A stretch of 24,285 bases of DNA from JABCPE02 sp963519075 (GCA_963519075.1 CAUQMH010000015.1:1-24285), one strand, 5' to 3'. Counted from the first letter of the stretch, positions 13,254-21,601 are shown. Program-made: numbers and translations. The notes: generated by a model from the sequence alone, not told the origin.

Positions 13254-15419
13254 ATGAAATCAAGCTGCCAAGTCTGCGAACTCAATACAGCCAGCCAACT
13301 AAAAAAGCTGGGAGAAAACGCCGCAAATACACAGTTTACAATAGCCCTTGCTGGAAATCCCAACACGGGGAAAAGCACCATTTTCAATGCTTTGACTGGG
13401 CTGAAACAGCATACAGGAAACTGGCCTGGCAAAACGGTAACACACTCCGAAGGGTATTTTTCTTATCAGCAAAACACCTTCAAAATCGTAGACCTACCCG
13501 GCACTTATTCACTGCTTTCCACTTCTGATGATGAGGAGGCTGCCAGAGATTTTATTTTATTTGGGAAACCTGACATCACCGTAGTGGTGGTGGATGCAGG
13601 GCGTATGCAGAGGCATTTCAGCCTTTTACTGCAGGTGATGGAAGTTTCGGAAAATGTGATTCTTTGTCTTAATCTAATGGATGAAGCGAAAAAACACGGC
13701 ACCGAAATTGACACTCGCACCCTGTCTCGCGACCTAGGAATTCCTGTGATAGGCACCAGCGCAAGGTCTAAAGATGGAATCCCTGAACTTCTATCTACAA
13801 TCCATAAAATGGCAAAAGGAGAGATTATGACAAAGAAAAAATCTTTCGTAAAGCCTATCGAAATAGTAAAAAACTCGGTAGAGAAAGTTGCTAAACACCT
13901 CTCGCAGCTTGACCCAGAGCTTGACAATACCGAATGGATAGCTGCCAGATTATTGGAAGGAAATGAAAATCTTGCAGAAGAATTAAAAAAAGGAATGATA
14001 TCCACTCGTATCAATTCCGAAAATTTTGAGCCGATATATCATTTAGTGGAAGAATACAAAACCAACTTCCCTAAAAACTACCATGATGAACGAATAGAAA
14101 ACCTCTATGCCGAAGCCGCTAAAATCATACAATCATCTGTGTCTTCTACTGAATCACAGAGGCTGTTCCGTATAGAGCGAATGATAGACAATTTGGTTAC
14201 GCATAGAATATGGGGCTTTGGGATTATGTTTCTCTTATTGAGTTTGGTTTTATGGCTGACTATCATCGGGGCTAACTACCCATCGGAATTTCTCTCTTTC
14301 TTGCTTTTAGAGAAGATTTATCCTTTTCTAAAAACGGGAGCCAATGAGCTTAATTTTCCTTGGTGGCTGAGCGGATTACTGATAGATGGTATCTACCTTG
14401 CCACAGCTTGGGTTGTTTCCGTGATGCTCCCTCCTATGGCGATATTTTTCCCATTATTTACCCTTTTGGAAGATTTTGGTTATTTACCAAGAGTGGCTTT
14501 TAATTTGGATAGAATTTTCAGAAAAACAGGCGCCCATGGGAAACAGGCGCTTACTATGAGTATGGGCTTCGGGTGTAATGCTGCAGGCGTGGTGGCGACC
14601 AGAATCATCAACAGCCCTAGGGAAAAACTTATCGCTATTATCACGAATAATTTTGCACTATGTAACGGAAGATGGGGCACGCAGATTCTTATGGCTACCC
14701 TATTCATAGGGATATTAGTCCCTGAGCAGTGGTCAGGATTCGTTTCTATGCTTGCTGTCGTAGGGATTGTGATTTTAGGAATTGCATTTACCTTCTTCAC
14801 TTCTTGGCTTTTATCGAGAACATTGCTCAAAGGAGAGGCTTCGTTTTTCACCTTGGAACTGCCGCCTTACAGACCTCCACAAATATGGCAAACGATATAC
14901 ACTTCTCTGATAGACAGAACTCTGATAGTCCTATGGAGAGCCATAGTCTTCGCTGTTCCTGCAGGAGCTGCTATTTGGCTGATTTCTAATATCAACATCG
15001 GCGGCCACCCACTTGCTCTATGGATGATAGACGGACTGGAGCCTTTCGGGCTGTTTTTAGGGCTGAATGGCGTTATTCTTTTGGCTTACATCGTGGCTAT
15101 TCCTGCCAATGAAATCGTAATTCCTACGATATTGATGCTCACTTCTTTAACCTTAGGAAATGATGCCTTGGCAGGGGTTTTGTTTGAAACTTCGGATAAC
15201 GAAATCGCTTCTATACTGCAAATGGGAGGATGGACTACCCTCACTGCTATAAATCTCATGCTGTTTAGTCTGCTGCACAACCCATGCAGCACCACTATTT
15301 ACACCATTTATAAAGAAACTGGGAGCAAAAAATGGACAAGCATCGCTACTTTCCTTCCTGTTTTGTATGGATTTATAGTATGTTTCATCGTTACACAGAT
15401 TTGGATTTTTTTTCATTAA
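13254..15419 (+). CDS. feoB: FeoB, ferrous iron permease with G-protein domain
   Basis: FeoB imports Fe2+ across the inner membrane. The 721-residue product has an N-terminal GTPase domain with G1 GNPNTGKS at 34-41, G3 DLPG at 80-83 and G4 NLMD at 140-143, then a helical GDI region. From about residue 320 there is a polytopic membrane domain with two Gate/Nucleoside-recognition parts. The Cys-containing gate motif reads MGFGCNAAGVVATRII, and the partner segment TNNFALCNGRWGTQILM, both in a variant form compared with the GCNVPA type of E. coli. The start carries an extra Cys pair (Cys5-x-x-Cys8) before the GTPase domain. The start directly after feoA and the normal length support the call. Confidence 0.96.
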   Translation: MKSSCQVCELNTASQLKKLGENAANTQFTIALAGNPNTGKSTIFNALTGLKQHTGNWPGKTVTHSEGYFSYQQNTFKIVDLPGTYSLLSTSDDEEAARDFILFGKPDITVVVVDAGRMQRHFSLLLQVMEVSENVILCLNLMDEAKKHGTEIDTRTLSRDLGIPVIGTSARSKDGIPELLSTIHKMAKGEIMTKKKSFVKPIEIVKNSVEKVAKHLSQLDPELDNTEWIAARLLEGNENLAEELKKGMISTRINSENFEPIYHLVEEYKTNFPKNYHDERIENLYAEAAKIIQSSVSSTESQRLFRIERMIDNLVTHRIWGFGIMFLLLSLVLWLTIIGANYPSEFLSFLLLEKIYPFLKTGANELNFPWWLSGLLIDGIYLATAWVVSVMLPPMAIFFPLFTLLEDFGYLPRVAFNLDRIFRKTGAHGKQALTMSMGFGCNAAGVVATRIINSPREKLIAIITNNFALCNGRWGTQILMATLFIGILVPEQWSGFVSMLAVVGIVILGIAFTFFTSWLLSRTLLKGEASFFTLELPPYRPPQIWQTIYTSLIDRTLIVLWRAIVFAVPAGAAIWLISNINIGGHPLALWMIDGLEPFGLFLGLNGVILLAYIVAIPANEIVIPTILMLTSLTLGNDALAGVLFETSDNEIASILQMGGWTTLTAINLMLFSLLHNPCSTTIYTIYKETGSKKWTSIATFLPVLYGFIVCFIVTQIWIFFH

Positions 15420-15445
15420 ACTAATGTTTAATTCTTCATTTTCCT

Positions 15446-15453
15446 TATCTTTG
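15446..15453 (+). promoter_or_regulatory. -7 promoter element for the DUF2490 gene
   Basis: TATCTTTG matches TAnnTTTG 18 bases before the ATG at 15471, so this gene pair may be transcribed independently of feoAB. Confidence 0.4.
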
Positions 15454-15470
15454 GGTAAATTTTTAGTAAA

Positions 15471-16130
15471 ATGAATCGACTGAAAATCATCATATTATTT
15501 TTTACCCTTTCTATTTCTGCTTCCCTAAAATCACAGGCGATAGATGCGCCGCATTCTTTCGTAGTGGTAGGTTTTACTGCGAATATGGGAAATTTAGGAA
15601 AACTCACTACTTTTGGTGGATACAGCCCGACTGACAACTCGTACATTGCAAGGGTTTTGCCGACATTCACGGTTAATAAATACATCTCGCTGACGCCTGG
15701 TTATGCCTTTTTTCAAGATTATGAATCCAAGAGCGAAAACGCAGAACACCAGATAATGGCTTATGCCACTTTCACCCTGCCTATCAGTAATAAACTATCC
15801 ATTACTGACAGAAATATGTACTACTATCAGATAAAAAACTATGCTAGTAATACTGCTACTTACAGAAATAGATTAGGACTAAACTACAAAATAAAAGTCA
15901 AAGACATTCCCGTAAGCCTCTATGCCCATGATGAAATCTATATAAATCTGGAAAACGGAAAACTGCGCAATAGAGTTTATTTAGGAACAAGCGTAAGTCT
16001 CAGCTGGCTCACTCCACAGCTAATGTACTACATGCAGTCCGAAAAAGAAAAACCCAACAAGCATTATTGGATGCTGTCCCTGCTGGTGCCTTTAGAAAAA
16101 TTCGGGTTCTTTTCTGGCAAAAAGAAATAA
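15471..16130 (+). CDS. DUF2490-family outer-membrane protein, 219 aa
   Basis: The signal peptide MNRLKIIILFFTLSISASLK ends near SQA and is followed by a barrel-like sequence with alternating strands: LTPGYAFFQDYESKSENAEH, HQIMAYATFTLPISNKLSI, DRNMYYYQIKN, YRNRLGLNYKIKV and VYLGTSVSLSWLTPQLMYY. The pattern SLTPGYAF, then RNRLGLNYK, and the size fit the DUF2490 family of Bacteroidetes, whose role is unknown. It follows feoB by 51 bases but has its own -7 element. It is followed by the zinc-ribbon gene 11 bases later, so those two probably form an operon. Confidence 0.75.
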   Translation: MNRLKIIILFFTLSISASLKSQAIDAPHSFVVVGFTANMGNLGKLTTFGGYSPTDNSYIARVLPTFTVNKYISLTPGYAFFQDYESKSENAEHQIMAYATFTLPISNKLSITDRNMYYYQIKNYASNTATYRNRLGLNYKIKVKDIPVSLYAHDEIYINLENGKLRNRVYLGTSVSLSWLTPQLMYYMQSEKEKPNKHYWMLSLLVPLEKFGFFSGKKK

Positions 16131-16141
16131 TTTCCCATAAA

Positions 16142-16729
16142 ATGAAGCGTTATCAAGAAAAACATGTCAAAATATGGGAAGAAGGCACTTGGGTTGTTTG
16201 TCCTGAATGCCAGAATTCTGCTATTATAACGCCTGATGGACACCTAGTCCACTGCTATCATTGTGGATACGAAAAGAAAAGTGAAGACCTGCAGTCTTAT
16301 ACCGCTGTTATCAAGCTAAACTGTCCAAACTGTGGCACGGCCATTCACAACGAACAGCACGGAATGAAAAACAAAATGGATGAAGTTCTCATCAAATGTC
16401 AAAATTGTACCTTTCCCTTATCCATAAAACCTCACTATGAAGAAACCTACAACAAAATAAACCCAAATAAAGACGGGCTAAAATGTGATTATATTTTTGG
16501 GCTACCTTACTTTTTTCAAGAAAATGTGCGGGAAAATCTCTTTTGGGCAGAAAATACACTCCATATAAAGGTAATAGAGGATTATGTTTCTTCCGACCTC
16601 CGTGAGCGAGAAGGAATGTCATTGGTGGCTAAACTTCCCACTTTCATCAAAAGTAAAAAGAATCGTGATGTGATTTTAAAAATCATCCAAAGATGGAAAA
16701 ACCTGATCAACGAAAATCCATCCTCTTAA
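16142..16729 (+). CDS. Double zinc-ribbon protein of unknown function, 195 aa
   Basis: The start at ATG 16142 (MKRYQEKHVKIWEEGTW) is preferred to an upstream start that would overlap the preceding gene. Two Cys4 zinc ribbons are visible: Cys20-x2-Cys23 with Cys38-x2-Cys41, and Cys61-x2-Cys64 with Cys86-x2-Cys89. The first resembles TFIIB-type ribbons (CPECQNSAIITPDGHLVHCY). The C-terminal half has no Cys and looks alpha/beta (YIFGLPYFFQENVRENLFWA, FIKSKKNRDVILKIIQRWKN). Similar proteins are found in flavobacteria under names for zinc-ribbon or replication-helicase-like proteins, but no helicase motif is present here. It probably works in the cytoplasm by nucleic-acid or protein binding; this is inference. 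Confidence 0.75.
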   Translation: MKRYQEKHVKIWEEGTWVVCPECQNSAIITPDGHLVHCYHCGYEKKSEDLQSYTAVIKLNCPNCGTAIHNEQHGMKNKMDEVLIKCQNCTFPLSIKPHYEETYNKINPNKDGLKCDYIFGLPYFFQENVRENLFWAENTLHIKVIEDYVSSDLREREGMSLVAKLPTFIKSKKNRDVILKIIQRWKNLINENPSS

Positions 16730-16734
16730 AAAAC

Positions 16735-16763
16735 AAAAACTGCTCTTTATTGGAGCAGTTTTT
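16735..16763. terminator. Bidirectional terminator between the zinc-ribbon gene and proS
   Basis: AAAAACTGCTC (16735-16745) is the exact reverse complement of GAGCAGTTTTT (16753-16763), with a 7-base loop, between the convergent stops at 16729 and 16771. Confidence 0.85.
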
Positions 16764-16770
16764 ATATTTT

Positions 16771-18246
16771 TTAGTACGCCTTAGCGAAAAGAACCCTGCG
16801 CTTGGAAGGTTTCCCCGAAATAAGAGACACGCCGTCTTCCTCCACAGCATCCAGCGGAATACATCTGATAGTAGCTTTGGTTTCCTCCTTGATGCGTTCC
16901 TCTTCTTCCTCTGTTCCATCCCAGTGAGCCGCGATGAAACCTCCTTTTTCCTCCAAAACTTTTTTAAACTCCTCGTAAGTGTCCACTTTTGTAATGTTTT
17001 CGTTTCGGAAGTTAAGCGCACGCTGGTAGATATCTTTCTGAATTTTCGTAAGAAGCTGGTGAATGTAATTCTCCACCCCTGCTATCGGCTGAGTCTCTTT
17101 GCTCAGCGTATCTCGTCTCGCGATTTCCACCATGCCGTTTTCTAAATCCTTTGGCCCTATGGCTATTCTCACCGGCACGCCTTTCAGCTCGTATTCTGCA
17201 AATTTCCAGCCTGGTTTGTGCGTAGCGCGGTTGTCGTATTTTACAGAAATTCCCAGCGCTTTCAGTTTTTCACTAATTCCGAGGGCAACTTCATCAATTT
17301 GGGCTAATTGTTCTTCGCCTTTGAATATCGGCACGATCACAACTTGTATCGGCGCAAGTTTCGGAGGCAAAACCAATCCAAAATCATCTGAATGCGACAT
17401 AATAAGTGCCCCCATCAATCGGGTTGATACTCCCCATGATGACGCCCAAGCGTATTCTATTTTACCTTCACTATTTGTGAATTTCACATCGAATGCTTTT
17501 GCGAAGTTTTGTCCTAAAAAGTGCGAAGTCCCAGCCTGAAGCGCCTTTCCGTCCTGCATCATCGCTTCTATACAATAGGTTTCATCTGCTCCTGCGAATC
17601 TCTCGTTTGGAGATTTCAGTCCGCGAACCACCGGCACTGCCATCATTTTTTCAGAGAAATCAGCATAAACTTCCATCATCTGTTTTGCTTCTGCTTCTGC
17701 TTCTTCCTTTGTAGCGTGAGCCGTGTGCCCTTCCTGCCAAAGGAATTCTGAAGTACGAAGGAACGGGCGCGTTCTCATCTCCCATCGAACCACATTTGCC
17801 CATTGGTTTATAAGTATCGGAAGGTCTCTATAAGACTGAATCCAGTTTTTATAAGTATTCCAGATAATAGCTTCTGAAGTAGGTCTTACGATAAGCTCTT
17901 CCTCCAATTTTGCTTCTGGATCTACGATAAGTTTCGCTGGATTTTCCGGGTCTGTTTTCAAACGATAGTGCGTAACTACTGCACATTCTTTAGCAAATCC
18001 CTCTGCGTTTTTCTCTTCTGCTTCGAACAAACTTTTTGGAACGAAAATCGGAAAATAAGCGTTTTGATGTCCTGTTTCCTTAAATCTTCTGTCCAGCTCA
18101 TCTCTCATCTTTTCCCAAATGGCGTATCCATACGGCTTGATAACCATACAGCCACGAACACCTGAGTTCTCTGCTAGGTCTGCTCCTACGATAAGTTCGT
18201 TATACCATTTACTATAATCTTCTGCTCTTGAAGTTAATTTTGCCAT
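16771..18246 (-). CDS. proS: Proline-tRNA ligase, short (archaeal/eukaryotic-like) form
   Basis: This class II synthetase charges tRNA-Pro with proline. The 491-residue product lacks the long inserted editing domain of the E. coli type and has the C-terminal extension of the short form. Motif 1 lies near residues 30-60 (RGCMVIKPYGYAIWEKMRDE), motif 2 reads RTRPFLRTSEFLWQEGHTAH, and motif 3 is SSWGVSTRLMGALIMSHSDD followed by FGLVLPPKLAPIQVVIVPI, which begins the anticodon-binding domain. It ends SKRRVLFAKAY; the C-terminal Tyr is typical of this type. It is transcribed alone, is closed by the hairpin at 16735-16763, and is divergent from the Tyr-rich lipoprotein gene. Confidence 0.95.
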   Translation of the reverse strand: MAKLTSRAEDYSKWYNELIVGADLAENSGVRGCMVIKPYGYAIWEKMRDELDRRFKETGHQNAYFPIFVPKSLFEAEEKNAEGFAKECAVVTHYRLKTDPENPAKLIVDPEAKLEEELIVRPTSEAIIWNTYKNWIQSYRDLPILINQWANVVRWEMRTRPFLRTSEFLWQEGHTAHATKEEAEAEAKQMMEVYADFSEKMMAVPVVRGLKSPNERFAGADETYCIEAMMQDGKALQAGTSHFLGQNFAKAFDVKFTNSEGKIEYAWASSWGVSTRLMGALIMSHSDDFGLVLPPKLAPIQVVIVPIFKGEEQLAQIDEVALGISEKLKALGISVKYDNRATHKPGWKFAEYELKGVPVRIAIGPKDLENGMVEIARRDTLSKETQPIAGVENYIHQLLTKIQKDIYQRALNFRNENITKVDTYEEFKKVLEEKGGFIAAHWDGTEEEEERIKEETKATIRCIPLDAVEEDGVSLISGKPSKRRVLFAKAY

Positions 18247-18318
18247 AAATATTAAAATATTTTTTATTTTTACTGATAAAAATCATTACCTTGAAATATG
18301 CCTCTAAGAATTTTGGTA

Positions 18319-18338
18319 TAATTTTGGTAATAATTTTG
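18319..18338 (+). promoter_or_regulatory. Two tandem -7 elements upstream of the Tyr-rich lipoprotein gene
   Basis: TAATTTTG occurs at 18319-18326 and again at 18331-18338, in a short direct repeat of the type AATTTTGGTAAT, with a third partial unit at 18309-18318. TTTG at 18312-18315 could serve as -33 for the second element. Confidence 0.35.
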
Positions 18339-18370
18339 CAAATATAGTAATTAACATTAAACCATTTGAT

Positions 18371-19339
18371 ATGAAAAATAATACATTTTCTGATACAATA
18401 ATCCCTTTTGTCTCTAAGACAGCCTTAGCTTTGGCAAGTGGATTGTTTTTGGTTTCTTGTGGTATCCAGTCTGGATACACAGAGACAGATGGTATCTATT
18501 ATGACCCTGCAACGGACAAAATAGAAAGAAAAATAGCATGGCAGGAGCCTGACTACTATGATATGGACGAAAGAGCTGGTTTTGAAGATAATAATCAAAC
18601 AGGAATTATCGGACAAGCTCAGAAAAACCAACAACTCCAAAACCAAAAATACAGCAACAAAAACTGGGGCGGAGACAGCCAAAGAATCTCTTCCAGCTCT
18701 GACTGGGGAACTTATGCAGGAACGCAGAATAATTTCTACTATGACAATTATTCTTGGGGTTATCCTTATTATGGCAGTTTTTATTCGCCGTATTATTTCG
18801 GGTATTATAATTCATACTTCGGTTACCCTCGCTCTTCAGGATGGGGGCTAGGTTTCTCGTGGGGAATGAGCCCATGGAGTTACAACTATAACTATTATTA
18901 CAATCCTTACTGGAACTATAACTACTGGGGATACAGCCCTTATTATTATAATAATTACTACTATAACCCTTATTACTACAATCCGTATTATCGTGGTTAT
19001 TATGATGATGATTATTACAGCCCTCGTTATTACAGAACGCCTGCGAGAACTTATAAAAGAAGAAGCGACCCAGATGAAATCTACAGAGGAAATGACAACT
19101 CCTATCGTGGCAGAACCTACACACCTAACAATGGTGGATTTAATAGAAGCAACAACCAGATGAATAGACCAAATAATGGTTTTGACAGACCTTCTGACTG
19201 GGGAAATCACAACTCTGATATAGAGCGATACCAACAGCAAAACAACACTTGGAGAGATAATAATTCTTCATCGAACAATGGAGGAAATAACAACTCTAAT
19301 AGTGGTAATGGTGGTTTTGGAAGAAGATCTAACTGGTAA
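18371..19339 (+). CDS. Tyr/Asn/Gly-rich low-complexity lipoprotein, 322 aa
   Basis: The N-terminus has an unusually long lead (MKNNTFSDTIIPFVSKTALA) before the hydrophobic stretch LASGLFLVSCG, whose Cys is a good lipidation site near residue 30. The mature part begins GIQSGYTETDGIYYDPATDK. From about residue 115 to 230 it is dominated by Tyr, Asn, Ser, Gly and Pro (WNYNYWGYSPYYYNNYYYNP, then YYYNPYYRGYYDDDYYSPRY). The C-terminus is Asn/Gly/Arg-rich (SSSNNGGNNNSNSGNGGFGR). Related proteins recur in Chryseobacterium-type genomes without a known role. The composition suggests a disordered or self-associating surface polymer, which is inference. It is 21 bases ahead of the FadL-like barrel gene and very likely co-transcribed with it. 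Confidence 0.8.
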   Translation: MKNNTFSDTIIPFVSKTALALASGLFLVSCGIQSGYTETDGIYYDPATDKIERKIAWQEPDYYDMDERAGFEDNNQTGIIGQAQKNQQLQNQKYSNKNWGGDSQRISSSSDWGTYAGTQNNFYYDNYSWGYPYYGSFYSPYYFGYYNSYFGYPRSSGWGLGFSWGMSPWSYNYNYYYNPYWNYNYWGYSPYYYNNYYYNPYYYNPYYRGYYDDDYYSPRYYRTPARTYKRRSDPDEIYRGNDNSYRGRTYTPNNGGFNRSNNQMNRPNNGFDRPSDWGNHNSDIERYQQQNNTWRDNNSSSNNGGNNNSNSGNGGFGRRSNW

Positions 19340-19360
19340 AACTTTAAAATTATTGTAAAA

Positions 19361-20782
19361 ATGACAAAGAAAATTTCAATATTAGCAGGTATTTCAGCGA
19401 GTGCTTTATTCTTTGCACAAGATGTTTCCATCATCAGAAATACCTCTACAATTTATGACAATATCTCTTCCCTAGGAACAGCAAGATATAGCGCAATGGC
19501 AGGTTCTATGGGAGCATTGGGAGGAGATGCCTCTGTGCTAAACACCAACCCTGCTGGTTTGGGAGTATTCATCACAGATGATGTAAGTGCTTCACTTTCT
19601 ATCAATTCCAATAAGTCTACAGCTAGTCTGGCAGGAAAATCTACGAGCCAAAACATAAGCAAGGCTAATTTAGGAAATGCTAATGGAGTTTTATCTTTTC
19701 AGTCAAATGAACAGAATGCATGGAAATTTGTGAATGTAGGAATTAACTATGTTACTCAAAATGTAAGTGATAAATTACAATCTCCAGGGAATGCAAATAT
19801 AACATCAGCTATACATCAAGATAATGATAAAAATAAACCCATTACAGACTACAACATATTCGAAGGGCATTTGTATGAGACCATAGGACATCATTCAAAA
19901 CTGAATTTAGGTATTGGTGGAAATTATGACAACAAAATCTACATAGGAGCAGCAGTGAATTTCTCTTCTGTAAATATAGAGCAGTATGACGAAGTTAAAG
20001 TTTCCTCATTAAATACAAAAAAAATAAAGCGTTTTTCTAGACAAAATACACCTTACATAGAGGATGCTGATGGGTTTTCGCTATCTCTTGGGGTAATAGG
20101 GAAACTGAGCAATGCCGTTAGATTAGGGGCTTCCATAGAATCTCCTACTTGGTACAGCATAGATAGGGAGTATAATTTTTACGCAATAAATGGTTCAGGT
20201 CTTTTTCAAAACAGCTACACAGAAAGTCGCACTTTCAGAACTCCGACTAAATTAACACTAAGTGGGGCTTTTATCCCTAATAAACATTTTGCCTTTAATG
20301 TGGATTACAGAGTGGATTTAGGCAAGCCTAATTTCGGTGGCGGTGCGGCAGATGTTCAGCTGAATAACTTTTATGAATCTACCTACAAAGCTCAGCATGA
20401 AGTAAGAATAGGAGGCGAATACAGAATAAATTCTTTCCGAATAAGAGGAGGATATGCCTTTACAACCAGCCCATTCAAAGACCATACGGAAACAATGCTT
20501 GACAATAATGTGAATGTAGTAAGTGGAAAACTATCCAACTACATCGTAGGAAAAACGCAGGTGATTTCAGGAGGGATAGGATATGATTTCAAACTATTCT
20601 ACATAGATGCTTCTTATCAGTACAGAACTCATGAACATAGCAATCCGTTCTTTGCAGGGACTTATGTCAATAGAGATAGTAACTCTAGCGTAGGGAACTA
20701 TAGTGTAAGTGATACCAGCATCGTTTCTAATGCAAAGAACCAAAAAGGACATCTTATCCTTACATTAGGATGGAAGTTTTAG
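19361..20782 (+). CDS. FadL/OmpP1-like outer-membrane transport protein, 473 aa
   Basis: The signal peptide MTKKISILAGISASALFFAQ is followed by DVSIIRNTSTIYDNISSLGT and the diagnostic ARYSAMAGSMGALGGDASVL with NTNPAGLGVF (residues ~44-73). That N-terminal hatch-like pattern (GGD-x-S-x-x-NPAG) is typical of FadL/OmpP1-related proteins of Bacteroidetes, often named hemin receptor in databases. The remainder is a long series of beta strands (HEVRIGGEYRINSFRIRGGY, LYETIGHHSKLNLGIGGNYD) ending LILTLGWKF, with a C-terminal aromatic suited to barrel insertion. FadL-type proteins carry hydrophobic compounds across the outer membrane; the substrate here is unknown. It is co-transcribed with the Tyr-rich lipoprotein upstream and ends at a hairpin terminator. 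Confidence 0.83.
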   Translation: MTKKISILAGISASALFFAQDVSIIRNTSTIYDNISSLGTARYSAMAGSMGALGGDASVLNTNPAGLGVFITDDVSASLSINSNKSTASLAGKSTSQNISKANLGNANGVLSFQSNEQNAWKFVNVGINYVTQNVSDKLQSPGNANITSAIHQDNDKNKPITDYNIFEGHLYETIGHHSKLNLGIGGNYDNKIYIGAAVNFSSVNIEQYDEVKVSSLNTKKIKRFSRQNTPYIEDADGFSLSLGVIGKLSNAVRLGASIESPTWYSIDREYNFYAINGSGLFQNSYTESRTFRTPTKLTLSGAFIPNKHFAFNVDYRVDLGKPNFGGGAADVQLNNFYESTYKAQHEVRIGGEYRINSFRIRGGYAFTTSPFKDHTETMLDNNVNVVSGKLSNYIVGKTQVISGGIGYDFKLFYIDASYQYRTHEHSNPFFAGTYVNRDSNSSVGNYSVSDTSIVSNAKNQKGHLILTLGWKF

Positions 20783-20797
20783 ACTTAAATATTTACC

Positions 20798-20828
20798 AAA
20801 AAGGATTGCGATTTGCAGTCCTTTTTTT
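20798..20828 (+). terminator. Hairpin terminator after the FadL-like gene
   Basis: AAAAAGGATTGC (20798-20809) pairs with GCAGTCCTTTTT (20815-20826) with one wobble pair and a 5-base loop, followed by a T-run, 15 bases past the stop. Confidence 0.75.
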
Positions 20829-20844
20829 ATTGATTCTAAATTAG

Positions 20845-20852
20845 TAACTTTG
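20845..20852 (+). promoter_or_regulatory. -7 promoter element for the RIC-family gene
   Basis: TAACTTTG, identical to the element before the SUKH gene, lies 19 bases before the ATG at 20872. The nearest TTG (20830-20832) is closer than usual. Confidence 0.4.
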
Positions 20853-20871
20853 TACTTAAATTTTTTATTTT

Positions 20872-21558
20872 ATGAATCAATTACAAGAAAAAACCATCGG
20901 TGAATATGTAGCGGAAAATTTCCGTACAGCGGCTGTTTTCAAAAAATACGGCATAAACTTCTGCTGTAAAGGCGGTAGAACAATAGAGGAAACCTGCAAA
21001 ATGAAGGACTTAGACCCTGCTCCTATCTACGAAGATCTGAAAAACACACCAAAGGGAACAGCGGAGGAAAACGATTTTAATAACTGGTCACTTACTGATT
21101 TGGTTGATTACATCAAGGAAGTTCACCACGAATATATTCAGGAAAAATCTATCTATCTGCTTCAGTTTTTGGATAAACTCTGCCGAGTTCATGGCGAGAG
21201 ACATCCAGAATTATTCAAAATCAATGAACTATTCACCCTTTCTTCACAAAATCTCATCGTACATCTGAGAGATGCTGAGGAAAAACTCTTCCCATACATC
21301 GGAGAAAAAGAGCAAAATCCTGAGACTGCATTCGGTGGAGATTTACAGGCTTACATAGAAAAACTGCAAGCCGTCTATCAAACAGAAAAGGAAAGATTTG
21401 AAGAGATTGCGAGAGTTTCGGATGATTTCACACCTCCCGAAGGTGCCTGCACCACATATAGAGTTACATTCCAGATGCTCAATGAGTTTGATGAATATCT
21501 ACAGCTCTACATCCATCTTGAAAACAACATCCTTTTTCCAAAACTTCTCAAATTATAA
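20872..21558 (+). CDS. ric: RIC/ScdA/YtfE-family iron-sulfur cluster repair protein, atypical metal site
   Basis: Members repair iron-sulfur clusters damaged by nitric oxide or peroxide, using a di-iron site in a four-helix hemerythrin-like bundle. The 228-residue product has the N-terminal DUF542 domain (EKTIGEYVAENFRTAAVFKK, then YGINFCCKGGRTIEETC at 26-42) and the bundle with His85/86, His107 and His111 (RVHGERHPEL), His131 (HLRDAEEKLFP) and the C-terminal IHLENNILFPKL. Compared with the usual motifs as I recall them, three ligand positions differ: Ala135 where Glu is normal, Tyr169 where an EH-x-x motif has His, and Tyr213 where HIHLENN has its first His. The family call is strong, but a normal di-iron site is doubtful. 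It has its own promoter and terminator. Confidence 0.85.
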   Translation: MNQLQEKTIGEYVAENFRTAAVFKKYGINFCCKGGRTIEETCKMKDLDPAPIYEDLKNTPKGTAEENDFNNWSLTDLVDYIKEVHHEYIQEKSIYLLQFLDKLCRVHGERHPELFKINELFTLSSQNLIVHLRDAEEKLFPYIGEKEQNPETAFGGDLQAYIEKLQAVYQTEKERFEEIARVSDDFTPPEGACTTYRVTFQMLNEFDEYLQLYIHLENNILFPKLLKL

Positions 21559-21561
21559 TAA

Positions 21562-21586
21562 AAAAACGCCTTTAAAGGGCGTTTTT
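21562..21586 (+). terminator. Hairpin terminator after the RIC-family gene
   Basis: AAAAACGCC (21562-21570) pairs with GGCGTTTTT (21578-21586) around a short loop, immediately after the stop at 21558. Confidence 0.85.
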
Positions 21587-21601
21587 ATGTCTTTATTTTT
21601 T

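Noticed and set aside
16067..16141. Upstream start for the zinc-ribbon gene
   Set aside because: It would overlap the end of the DUF2490 gene. The ATG at 16142 fits the spacing and gives a natural N-terminus.
18606..19240. Long minus-strand frames opposite the Tyr/Asn-rich lipoprotein
   Set aside because: They are a by-product of the low-complexity TAT/AAT codon repeats. Their composition (Ile/Val or Asn/Cys runs) is not protein-like.
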